From a virus, in IMG/VR virus record IMGVR_UViG_3300046718_000591, positions 1 to 39,135 of that record: a stretch of DNA of 39,135 nt; one strand, 5' to 3'. Every line of letters begins with the position of its first letter. The stretch's first letter is position 1. Both the position numbers and the translations under genes were made by a program. A model generated the notes under the pieces. The model did no database searches. It had not been told where the DNA came from and saw nothing but the letters and a program-made list of their open reading frames with translations. This document shows, piece by piece, positions 21,366-27,245 of this stretch.

Positions 21366-22225
21366 GAGGCTTTCGTTTCGGGTCGTTGGGCGATCTCGGC
21401 AGCGAGGACGGCGATGAGCGTCGCTGACGGGTCGGGGATGCCTTCGTCGCGGAGCTGCTTAACGGCGGCGGCTTGGAAGAACTCGCCGCTGTTCGGGAGC
21501 GCCATCAGGATCTTGAACGCGGCGGCGTACTCGTCGGCGGTCGGTGCCGCTCGGGCGTTGATCGAATCCATCCGCGACAGCTCGGGGTTGATCTTGTCCG
21601 GATCCGACTCAGGTGAGGTACCCGGCTGAGGCAACCCAGACGGGTTTTGTGGTTGGTCTTGGTTGGTCTTACTTGGTGGCCGGAACCCCGGTTCCGGTAG
21701 CGCGACGTGGTGGTTCCGGTAGCGATGCGTGGGGGTTCCGGTAGCGGAGTTATCCACAGGGGTCTCTACCGGATCCTGGGTTCCGGTAGCGGTGGCCGTT
21801 TCGGGGTTATCCACAGGCCCGGCTACCGGAACCACGGTGCCGGTAGCGGCGGGCTTCGGGGCCCGCTTCTTCGGCTCCTTCCGGGGTGTCAAACGCTCCC
21901 AATTCGGATCCAGGCGCATCACCAACGGATCCGCGTCCGCCCCCGGAACCGTCAGCTGATACACGTCCGCTCGGCCGCGCGTCTTGCCGTGCTGGACGCG
22001 CTCGATCAGCCCAAGATCCCGCATCTTCGCCAGGTGCTCCCGGACGGCGCGCACGGTCATGTCGGTGATGTCCGCGAGCAGCTCCTCGCCCGGGCGTACT
22101 TCGCTACCGTCCCGGCTCGCGAACGACGCGAGAATCCCGGCCAGCGCCTTCGTGGTGAGGGACAGCTCGCAGCGCGCGACGATGCGCTGCCAGTCGAAAC
22201 TGTCCATTGGCTGGTGCTTCACCAC
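21362..22225 (-). CDS. Replication initiator with winged helix; carries the origin
   Basis: 287 aa from GTG 22225 (GTG 22222 and ATG 22207 are alternatives). Residues ~20-95 are a winged helix: LSLTTKALAGILASFASRDG, LADITDMTVRAVREHLAKMR, DLGLIERVQHGKTRGRADVY. Residues ~125-215 are a disordered Pro/Thr/Asn linker with repeats ATGTVVPVAGPVDN and ATGTQDPVETPVDN, encoded by the iterons and DnaA boxes. Residues ~225-287 form a helical C-terminal domain. This matches the plan of phage initiators such as lambda O, whose origin also lies inside the gene. No helicase or polymerase is visible nearby, so host replication proteins would be recruited. It is divergent from an antitoxin gene behind a sigma-70-like promoter. 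Confidence 0.8.
   Translation of the reverse strand: MVKHQPMDSFDWQRIVARCELSLTTKALAGILASFASRDGSEVRPGEELLADITDMTVRAVREHLAKMRDLGLIERVQHGKTRGRADVYQLTVPGADADPLVMRLDPNWERLTPRKEPKKRAPKPAATGTVVPVAGPVDNPETATATGTQDPVETPVDNSATGTPTHRYRNHHVALPEPGFRPPSKTNQDQPQNPSGLPQPGTSPESDPDKINPELSRMDSINARAAPTADEYAAAFKILMALPNSGEFFQAAAVKQLRDEGIPDPSATLIAVLAAEIAQRPETKAS
21750..21758 (+). promoter_or_regulatory. DnaA box 1
   Basis: TTATCCACA, a perfect match to the TTATNCACA consensus. It is 16 bp after the start of the third iteron and 14 bp before the start of an inverted iteron. In the protein it encodes Val-Asp-Asn on the minus strand. Confidence 0.8.
21807..21815 (+). promoter_or_regulatory. DnaA box 2
   Basis: A second perfect TTATCCACA in the same orientation, 57 bp from the first, again 14 bp before the start of an inverted iteron and 29 bp before a direct iteron. 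The 57-bp module is duplicated. Confidence 0.8.
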
Positions 22226-22263
22226 GCTCGCTTTCTGTGCTGTTCGTCGTGATCAGTGGCTAT

Positions 22264-22291
22264 ATCTTACAAGACTTGCTAACCTTTGCAA
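22264..22291 (-). promoter_or_regulatory. Promoter of initiator operon
   Basis: On the minus strand TTGCAA (22286-22291) and TAAGAT (22264-22269) are 16 nt apart, a good sigma-70-type pair about 40 nt upstream of the initiator start. Two GCTAAC words (22278-22283 and 22297-22302) flank the -35 box 19 bp apart and could be an operator. Confidence 0.65.
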
Positions 22292-22308
22292 CAGTGGCTA
22301 ACTGTCAC

Positions 22309-22331
22309 CATGGCCTACCATGTTGGCCATG
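22309..22331. promoter_or_regulatory. Operator-like inverted repeat before antitoxin
   Basis: CATGGCC (22309-22315) and GGCCATG (22325-22331) are perfect 7-bp arms around 9 nt. It lies 24 bp upstream of the preferred antitoxin start, as expected for Phd/YefM-type autoregulation, and between the two divergent promoters. Confidence 0.55.
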
Positions 22332-22355
22332 TCCGTAAAGGTTGGAAGGTCCGAC

Positions 22356-22619
22356 GTGAACGCCCTGCCGATGACCAAGGCCCGCCCGCGCCTGACGGAG
22401 ATCGTCGACAGGGCTCGGGACCGCGACGCCGCGATCGCGCTAACCGAGTACGGACGGCCGCGGGCGATCGTCGTGTCGGTGCCCTTCTTCGAGCGCGCGG
22501 CCATGACCAACGACCTGGCGTATCTGCTGCAAGAACGGCATCCGCAGCTGCTCGCGGAACTGTTGCAAGACCTGCCGACCGCGCCGGCCGTACCGTCGAA
22601 GATGGACGAAGACTTCTGA
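22356..22619 (+). CDS. Phd/YefM-type antitoxin, no visible toxin
   Basis: 87 aa from a GTG at 22356, chosen because GGAAGG lies 6 nt upstream; ATGs at 22320 and 22329 have no ribosome site and fall in the operator. The N-terminus MTKARPRLTEIVDRARDRDA then AIALTEYGRPRAIVVSVPFF is the Phd/YefM fold (dimer, DNA binding), and the C-terminal helix (AYLLQERHPQLLAELLQDLP) would be the toxin-binding tail. No toxin follows: the next gene converges two bases after the stop. It may neutralise a host toxin, regulate only, or be a stability relic from a plasmid. Confidence 0.8.
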   Translation: MNALPMTKARPRLTEIVDRARDRDAAIALTEYGRPRAIVVSVPFFERAAMTNDLAYLLQERHPQLLAELLQDLPTAPAVPSKMDEDF

Positions 22620-22621
22620 CC

Positions 22622-22915
22622 TCACCCTCGCCGCCTGCGCTTCTCGTCCCGCTGGGCTTTGCAGTACTCGCGCCACGCCTTGCGGCAAGGCTCGCACGTG
22701 GCCTCACCGGCGTGCACGTGCCGGCCGTAGGCCGCCGCCGTACCACACGGCTGGAGCTCGTCCGGGCGCGGCTTCGCGTCCGGGTGGCGCTTCCGGTAGC
22801 GGGCGACCTGCCGGGCATTCTCCGCAGCACGGCAGGCCTCACAGGGCGTCTCGCCGTTGCGGAAGTGCCGCCTGTATGCAGCGACCGTGCCGCACGGCTT
22901 CAGCCACCCGCTCAC
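22622..22915 (-). CDS. Tandem PCGT Cys-motif protein
   Basis: 97 aa from a GTG at 22915 (GTGA overlap). It contains two copies of one module: PCGTVAAYRRHFRNGETPCE (~7-26) and PCGTAAAYGRHVHAGEATCE (~56-75), each continuing to a second Cys (CEACRAA, CEPCRKA) and a basic helix. Each module has one Cys from PCG and two from CxxC plus a His, a likely zinc knuckle. Modules of this kind are scattered through actinobacterial and actinophage proteins. Nucleic-acid binding is likely given the Arg-rich ending. Confidence 0.7.
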   Translation of the reverse strand: MSGWLKPCGTVAAYRRHFRNGETPCEACRAAENARQVARYRKRHPDAKPRPDELQPCGTAAAYGRHVHAGEATCEPCRKAWREYCKAQRDEKRRRRG

Positions 22916-23394
22916 GCCCGTTCCCCGCTCGTCCGCCGCGCTGTCCACGCCGCCGGACGCGCGTCTCGCAGCGCAGCCCTGTCACGTGCCTCGTCGGCTG
23001 CCCGGGCCTCGTCGGCCGCGCGCTGCATCCGGTGCAGCGTCACCCGCAGCCCGGCAGCATCCGCCGCGTGGACGCAGCCCTCGGCGCACTCACGCTGCGC
23101 AGCAGCGAGCATTTTCGCCCCGGACGCGACCTGGTCCTTCAGGCGGCGGTTGTCACGGTGGACGTCACGCAGCTCGGATGCCTGCGCGGCTTTCTCGTTG
23201 CGGAGCTTCTGGTTCTTGGCGCGTTCGGCGGCGAGCAGCAGCTCTACGCCTTCGGCCGCCTGCTGCTGCTTGCGTGCGGGCTCGGCCCGGTCAAGCTCAA
23301 CCAGCAGCAGCGCGGCCACGCTGGTCGGCTCGAACCCGGCGCGCGGGACCGGGACCGGTGTACGTATGGACCGCAGCCACGACAGGCCGGTCAC
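22912..23394 (-). CDS. Coiled-coil hypothetical protein, 160 aa
   Basis: GTG start at 23394, overlapping the upstream stop. After a hydrophobic-basic N-terminus (SWLRSIRTPVPVPRAGFEPT) the protein is a long helix: LLLAAERAKNQKLRNEKAAQ, ELRDVHRDNRRLKDQVASGA, ADEARAADEARDRAALRDAR. Two Cys lie near residues 104 and 108 (ECAEGCVH). It is probably an oligomeric rod. Function unknown. Confidence 0.6.
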   Translation of the reverse strand: MTGLSWLRSIRTPVPVPRAGFEPTSVAALLLVELDRAEPARKQQQAAEGVELLLAAERAKNQKLRNEKAAQASELRDVHRDNRRLKDQVASGAKMLAAAQRECAEGCVHAADAAGLRVTLHRMQRAADEARAADEARDRAALRDARPAAWTARRTSGERA

Positions 23395-23699
23395 GACCCG
23401 ACCTCCGCTGCCCGCTGCTGCTCGTCGGCCGCGTTGAGACGCACCACCGACTCGTGCGTACGCGCCTTGTGCGTCGGCGGCGTCCGGTACGGCGGCGCGA
23501 ACAACACCGCCATCACCTCGTCGCGGTCCAGGCCCTCCGGCACGTAGCGCCGGACCAGCGCGGCGGCAGCCTGCACCTGCTCGTCCGAGACGGCCACGTT
23601 GCCGAGCTGCTCGGTGCCGTACTGCGCCGGCCTGGTGTCGCCGTTCTCGCGGATGGGGTCGCCGTTGCGCGGCGTCAGGTTCTCGCTGAGCTTCGTCAT
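23391..23699 (-). CDS. Hypothetical protein, 102 aa
   Basis: MTKLSENLTPRNGDPIRENG starts a polar protein; the middle is helical (SDEQVQAAAALVRRYVPEGL, DRDEVMAVLFAPPYRTPP) and the tail polar. Coupled by ATGA to both neighbours. No family recognised. Confidence 0.6.
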   Translation of the reverse strand: MTKLSENLTPRNGDPIRENGDTRPAQYGTEQLGNVAVSDEQVQAAAALVRRYVPEGLDRDEVMAVLFAPPYRTPPTHKARTHESVVRLNAADEQQRAAEVGS

Positions 23700-23935
23700 G
23701 GCGTGCTCTCAGCGGTCCGCGCCTGCTCGACCGCCGCGCGCACGAAGCAGTCCTTCGCCTCCAGCAGCTTCCGCAGACCGGAAGTCAGCTCGGGGCCGTC
23801 CGGCAGCATCGTCGTCATGTCCTGCGCGAGCAGGAAGCTGCCCGCGCTGATGTCCTGAAGGTGCTGCGGCAGGTGGTCGTAGGCGAAGAACTGGAGCAGG
23901 TGTTCCGTGGCGGGGTGACGCGGGGTGTTGGTCAT
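23696..23935 (-). CDS. Conserved actinophage protein (HLPxHLQ type)
   Basis: 79 aa from the ATG at 23935. It has the pattern FFAYDHLPQHLQDISAGSFL then LAQDMTTMLPDGPELTSGLR and KLLEAKDCFVRAAVEQA, a motif set I know from many actinobacteriophage genomes, where it is a small all-helical protein of unknown role often near the early or lysis genes. The HLPxHLQ and LLEAKDCxVRA segments are the most conserved parts of that group. Confidence 0.75.
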   Translation of the reverse strand: MTNTPRHPATEHLLQFFAYDHLPQHLQDISAGSFLLAQDMTTMLPDGPELTSGLRKLLEAKDCFVRAAVEQARTAESTP

Positions 23936-23975
23936 CGTCGTGTCCTGTCTCGTCGTGTGTGCGGTCTGTTGGGTT

Positions 23976-24016
23976 GGCCGCCGTCTGTTGTCCACTCCTG
24001 TCAACAGACGGCGGCC
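23976..24016. terminator. Perfect 15-bp inverted repeat
   Basis: GGCCGCCGTCTGTTG (23976-23990) pairs perfectly with CAACAGACGGCGGCC (24002-24016) around an 11-nt loop. It lies in the only sizeable gap of the early chain, between the methyltransferase stop and the 79-aa gene. No T-run follows on either strand. It could end transcription, protect an upstream mRNA end, or bind a dimeric regulator. Confidence 0.6.
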
Positions 24017-24238
24017 GTGCAGTCCCCGGCGCGGTGCCCTCACGCCGTGCCGGTCCTGCTCACCTCGCCGCGCCTTCCCCGCGCGGCTCCGGTGGATCGT
24101 GGGCCCCGGCGCCGTCCGTGGGGAACAGCGCCGGGGCGGGTGCCGCGCCCTGGGCGGTCGGGGGGACACAGGCCCAAGGCGCGGCGGCCAGCGACGGTCG
24201 GGGGTCCGGGCAGGACTCCGCCACTGGCAGCTCAGGGG
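24017..24238. other. GC-rich gap without a convincing gene
   Basis: Together with 23936-24016 this is a 303-bp gap downstream of the methyltransferase. Frames crossing it are short or Arg/Pro-rich shadows. Several GC-rich imperfect inverted words occur (GCGCCGG / CCGGCGC type). A promoter for the downstream genes may be hidden here but is not visible. It may be a remnant of a deleted gene. Confidence 0.4.
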
Positions 24239-24886
24239 TCAGGGCACAGCGGTCAGCTGCGCGAGCAAGTGCGCGCCGATGTACTCCGTGTACGCCGGCG
24301 GAATCGCCTGCGGCAGACCGTCCACGTCCATCCAGTCGATCCCGAGCGCCGTGCTCGCGATATCCAGCGTGACGTTGCCGGTTACGGTCGTATGCATGCC
24401 CGCGTTCCAGCCGGTACGACGCTTGTGGTCGTCGGTCCGGATGCGGTGCCGGGGGTGTGCGAGCGTCGGCGGGAACATCGGGTCGGAGAACTCGAACCAG
24501 CGGTGCCGGTACGTCCGAAGTCCGAACTGGCCGCCGCACAGCATCAGGTCCACGCGCATCTCGGCTCCCGGAACGTTCTCGATGACCCACGGCCGGCCGA
24601 CCTGGATGAGCGCCTGGCGGGTCGCATCGAGCAGCCATCCAGTACCGTTGCCGCCGGTGAACGCGGCCAGGGGCGTCCAGTCCTGGCAAGGCGGGCCGCC
24701 GCAGATGAGGTCGTACTCGTGGCCGTGCGCGAGGATGTATTCGATGGCGTCGGTCTGGATGAACTCGAACGGGTAGCGGGGCTGCGGGTTGATGTCGACT
24801 CCGGTGACGTCGAATCCGGCGCGGTGGTAGCCCATGCTGTCTCCGCCCTGGCCGCAGAACGGTGCCAGCAGTCGTGGCCGGCTCAT
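24239..24886 (-). CDS. Short DNA (cytosine-5) methyltransferase
   Basis: A 215-aa putative DNA cytosine C5-methyltransferase using S-adenosylmethionine. Motif I: LLAPFCGQGGDSMGYHRAGF (6-25); motif IV: GGPPCQDW with catalytic Cys 67; motif VI: VIENVPG (101-107); motif VIII-like RTYRHRW (124-130); ending AIPPAYTEYIGAHLLAQL as motif X. The target-recognition region between VIII and X is only about 60 residues, so the enzyme is small compared with usual C5 methylases (over 300 aa), as in several actinophages. No restriction partner is seen. Likely protects phage DNA from host restriction. ATGA overlap with the upstream gene. Confidence 0.9.
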   Translation of the reverse strand: MSRPRLLAPFCGQGGDSMGYHRAGFDVTGVDINPQPRYPFEFIQTDAIEYILAHGHEYDLICGGPPCQDWTPLAAFTGGNGTGWLLDATRQALIQVGRPWVIENVPGAEMRVDLMLCGGQFGLRTYRHRWFEFSDPMFPPTLAHPRHRIRTDDHKRRTGWNAGMHTTVTGNVTLDIASTALGIDWMDVDGLPQAIPPAYTEYIGAHLLAQLTAVP

Positions 24887-25140
24887 CTCGCTGCCCGTTT
24901 CCGTGCGCGGTCGACGCGGCGCAGCACCGACAGCATGTCGACGCCCAGCGCCTCACTCACCCACGCGGCCTGGTCCCAGCTGCCGGTGAGTTGATCGGAC
25001 AGGTGCGTGTCGTCGGCGCGGGTGAGCGGGGCGTAGTGGCCGCCCAGGACCCGTTCGACCGCCACCAGGTCGACGGGTCCGCGCGGGGTGTCGAGGGTCA
25101 TGCCGCTGGAGGTGACGGCGCGGTCGTAGATGCGCGTCAC
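24883..25140 (-). CDS. Hypothetical protein, 85 aa
   Basis: GTG start at 25140 (GTGA): VTRIYDRAVTSSGMTLDTPR, then GPVDLVAVERVLGGHYAPLT, DQLTGSWDQAAWVSEALGVD, ending RRVDRARKRAAR. It looks like a small helical protein, possibly with a degenerate helix-turn-helix. The much longer open frame in this register is a shadow. Coupled to the methyltransferase. Confidence 0.6.
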   Translation of the reverse strand: MTRIYDRAVTSSGMTLDTPRGPVDLVAVERVLGGHYAPLTRADDTHLSDQLTGSWDQAAWVSEALGVDMLSVLRRVDRARKRAAR

Positions 25141-25394
25141 GACGCACGCTCCAGCTCGGCCGCCGCCGCGCGCTCGGTCTTGCTGCCGATCGCTCCGATG
25201 TCGACGAGCGCGCGCACGGCCTTCCCGGCGCGCAGCCAGCAGTACTCGCACGCGCCGTACTGCTTCTTCTCTACGCCGAGGTTGTGCATGTGGAGCGACT
25301 CGTTGTAGTGGAGGCGTGCGGCGACGGCGTCGACGAGCTTTTCGTTGCCGTCGCCTGCCCAGTCGTAGGCCTGCTTGCGGTAGTCGTGGCTCAT
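25137..25394 (-). CDS. Hypothetical protein with CxxC, 85 aa
   Basis: MSHDYRKQAYDWAGDGNEKL starts a helical protein, with AVAARLHYNESLHMHNLGVE and CEYCWLRAGKAVRALVDIGA. The single CxxC plus several His could hold a metal. ATGA overlap with its upstream neighbour. Function unknown. Confidence 0.6.
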   Translation of the reverse strand: MSHDYRKQAYDWAGDGNEKLVDAVAARLHYNESLHMHNLGVEKKQYGACEYCWLRAGKAVRALVDIGAIGSKTERAAAAELERAS

Positions 25395-25864
25395 GCGGCC
25401 ATCTCGCTTGCGATCCGTGCCTCGGTGACGTGCTCGTCCGGCAGGTACGGCGAGGCGTACCCACCATCCCGCACCTCCAGCCGCAGCGTTGCGGCGTGCC
25501 GTGCGGGCTGCGTGGGCGGGTTGACGGTCGGCATCTGCGCCGGGGTGTAACCCTCGTACACGCTGTTCGGATCCGGCTCGACCACATACCCGCGCCGGCC
25601 CGCAGGCCCGAGCGGACGCTCCTCCCGCAGCGCGGCCTCGTACCGGGCCCACCGGTTGATACGCACCGTGTGCCAGCCGGACGACAGCGCGGCCGACAGC
25701 AGCAGCGAGAACGCCGCCAGGAAGGTGCACGCGCTGATTCCGGCGGCGATGATGCGGGTGGTGTCCGGGTTCTCATACGCCAGGCGGACCGCGACTACTG
25801 CGGCGCAGCAGGCGACGTCGACAGCGGCGAAACGCACCGCCAGGGCGCGGTAAGGGCGGCTCAT
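25391..25864 (-). CDS. Two-span membrane protein, 157 aa
   Basis: From the ATG at 25864. Membrane spans at ~8-27 (AVRFAAVDVACCAAVVAVRL) and ~38-60 (IAAGISACTFLAAFSLLLSA), then a cytoplasmic domain of about 95 residues (RINRWARYEAALREERPLGP, RGYVVEPDPNSVYEGYTPAQ, DGGYASPYLPDEHVTEARIA). Coupled by ATGA overlap to the upstream Lsr2-tailed protein. Function unknown. Confidence 0.6.
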   Translation of the reverse strand: MSRPYRALAVRFAAVDVACCAAVVAVRLAYENPDTTRIIAAGISACTFLAAFSLLLSAALSSGWHTVRINRWARYEAALREERPLGPAGRRGYVVEPDPNSVYEGYTPAQMPTVNPPTQPARHAATLRLEVRDGGYASPYLPDEHVTEARIASEMAA

Positions 25865-26805
25865 GATGCTCCTTCGTGGGCTGCGTTGTAGGCGGCGACG
25901 ACCTCGGCGCGCAGGATGCCTCGGACCGGGACTTCCCAGCCGTTCGCGATGGCCCAGGCGCGCATGGTCGATGTGGATGCGGACACGGCTCCCGAAGGCG
26001 ACGGGTCCCGGCATGGCTCGGGCTCGGGCGCCGGTTCGCGCGGAGCGGCATCGTTGCCGAGCAGCGCGGCAAGCTCCGCCTCCGTCGTTGCGAGCTGGCG
26101 GCGCAGCACCTCCGCGGCGATGGTCAGCGTTCTGACCTTCTCGTCGCTGTCGAGCAGCCGCGTCAGCTCGGTCAGCTGCTCGCGGACTGTGGCGGCGAGC
26201 TGGCGGACGCGGGGCTGCACTGAGGCCTCGGCGCGGGACAGCAGCCCGTCCGTGCCTGCCGTGGGCGCAGGCGGCGGTGTCAGCTCGTCCGGATGGCTGC
26301 CGTCCTCGTCGGCCAGGGCCGCGTCCCAGCCGACGGGCTCCGGCTCGGCCGGGAACTCGGCCTCGGTCTCGCGGCCGACGACGTGCACGACGATCGGGGC
26401 CGCGGACTCGGCGATGGCATCGGCGAGGATCCCGTCGAAGTCGGCCGTCTCTGGCTCGTCAACGGGCCCGGAGTTGGCCGGCGCGGGAAGCACGTCGGGC
26501 GCCGCCACATCCGCGGTGGCCCCGTTCTCGGCTTGCTCGGCGAGAGTCCACAGCGAACGTGTATCAGGCTCCCCAGGTGTTGGAATCTTGTTCCATGCCG
26601 CCTGCCGTGCCGTGGTCCGTGCGGCCTGCGCGCGGAGCTTCTCCCACTCGGCGTGCCATCCGATGGCTGTTTCGATCTGCTTCTCGGACAGGCCGGTCTG
26701 GATGATGATGCTGCGCATGGCGTTGCCGAGGCCGTGGAGTTCTACGGCTCGTTTCTCGGCGGGGTTGAGTGCCCGCAGCCCGTTGGCGGTGGCGGTCTTG
26801 CTCAC
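25861..26805 (-). CDS. Lsr2-tailed DNA-binding protein, 314 aa
   Basis: GTG start at 26805 (GTGA). N-terminal ~1-70 has a helix-turn-helix-like region (KRAVELHGLGNAMRSIIIQT, GLSEKQIETAIGWHAEWEKL). The middle is acidic and Pro-rich. Residues ~200-245 are a coiled coil (VRQLAATVREQLTELTRLLD, AAEVLRRQLATTEAELAALL). The last ~37 residues, STSTMRAWAIANGWEVPVRG then ILRAEVVAAYNAAHEGAS, match the C-terminal AT-hook-like domain of Lsr2, the actinobacterial H-NS analogue. It could bind AT-rich DNA, compete with host Lsr2, or counter silencing. The fusion layout is unusual. Confidence 0.75.
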   Translation of the reverse strand: MSKTATANGLRALNPAEKRAVELHGLGNAMRSIIIQTGLSEKQIETAIGWHAEWEKLRAQAARTTARQAAWNKIPTPGEPDTRSLWTLAEQAENGATADVAAPDVLPAPANSGPVDEPETADFDGILADAIAESAAPIVVHVVGRETEAEFPAEPEPVGWDAALADEDGSHPDELTPPPAPTAGTDGLLSRAEASVQPRVRQLAATVREQLTELTRLLDSDEKVRTLTIAAEVLRRQLATTEAELAALLGNDAAPREPAPEPEPCRDPSPSGAVSASTSTMRAWAIANGWEVPVRGILRAEVVAAYNAAHEGAS

Positions 26806-27245
26806 GTCGTGGCTCCGATCTCAGCGAGCGTTGGGGTGGTGGCGACGTACACGGGCGCGGATCCGCCGAACTGGCGGTCCTCATCGGGCAGCCAGCCGGG
26901 CTCGTTGTCCTCCGGGGACTGCAGGATCCGGCCGTCACCCAGGTGGACGTCGTGGTCGCGAGTCCAGTCGATGCGCGAGTACTGCTCGAACAGCAGCCGC
27001 AGCAGCGCCAGCCGGATCGCGTTGTCCGCACGGGCGTCGGTGTAGTCGAACTCGATGCGGTCGAACCCGGCGGTGTAGGCGCGAAGCTCGTGCCAGCGGA
27101 TCCCGCGCGCGTTGAAACCGGTGCGGATCCGGAACACGACCACGCCGCGGCGGTCGAGTACCTGTTCGACGGTGGGCCCGGAGGCCGTCCCCGAAGGGAC
27201 GGCGACCGGGAACTTCGGCGCGAAGCGGGAGCGGGTCGTGCTCAT
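26802..27245 (-). CDS. Hypothetical protein, 147 aa
   Basis: ATG at 27245, overlapping the ERF stop. MSTTRSRFAPKFPVAVPSGT leads into a mixed alpha/beta protein: VEQVLDRRGVVVFRIRTGFN, RAYTAGFDRIEFDYTDARAD, AIRLALLRLLFEQYSRIDWT, DDRQFGGSAPVYVATTPT-like ending. Directly after the annealing protein in the operon, so perhaps a recombination or replication accessory factor. No family recognised. Confidence 0.6.
   Translation of the reverse strand: MSTTRSRFAPKFPVAVPSGTASGPTVEQVLDRRGVVVFRIRTGFNARGIRWHELRAYTAGFDRIEFDYTDARADNAIRLALLRLLFEQYSRIDWTRDHDVHLGDGRILQSPEDNEPGWLPDEDRQFGGSAPVYVATTPTLAEIGATT

Larger units (their letters stand above)
21680..21848. repeat. Intragenic iteron array, candidate replication origin
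   Basis: The 13-mer GGTTCCGGTAGCG is perfect at 21690-21702, 21712-21724, 21734-21746 and 21779-21791, with a one-mismatch copy at 21836-21848. Inverted copies lie at 21764-21776 (two mismatches) and 21821-21833 (one), and a half-site at 21680-21687. The first three perfect copies are exactly 22 bp apart, two helical turns, so they lie on one DNA face. Immediately left, 21641-21678 is T-rich for this genome and has the tandem GGTTGGTCTT twice, a possible unwinding element. Two DnaA boxes lie inside the array. Confidence 0.85.

Noticed and set aside
22622-22915. Toxin partner for the Phd-type antitoxin
   Set aside because: It is on the opposite strand, converges on the antitoxin, and is a duplicated Cys-module protein with no toxin features.
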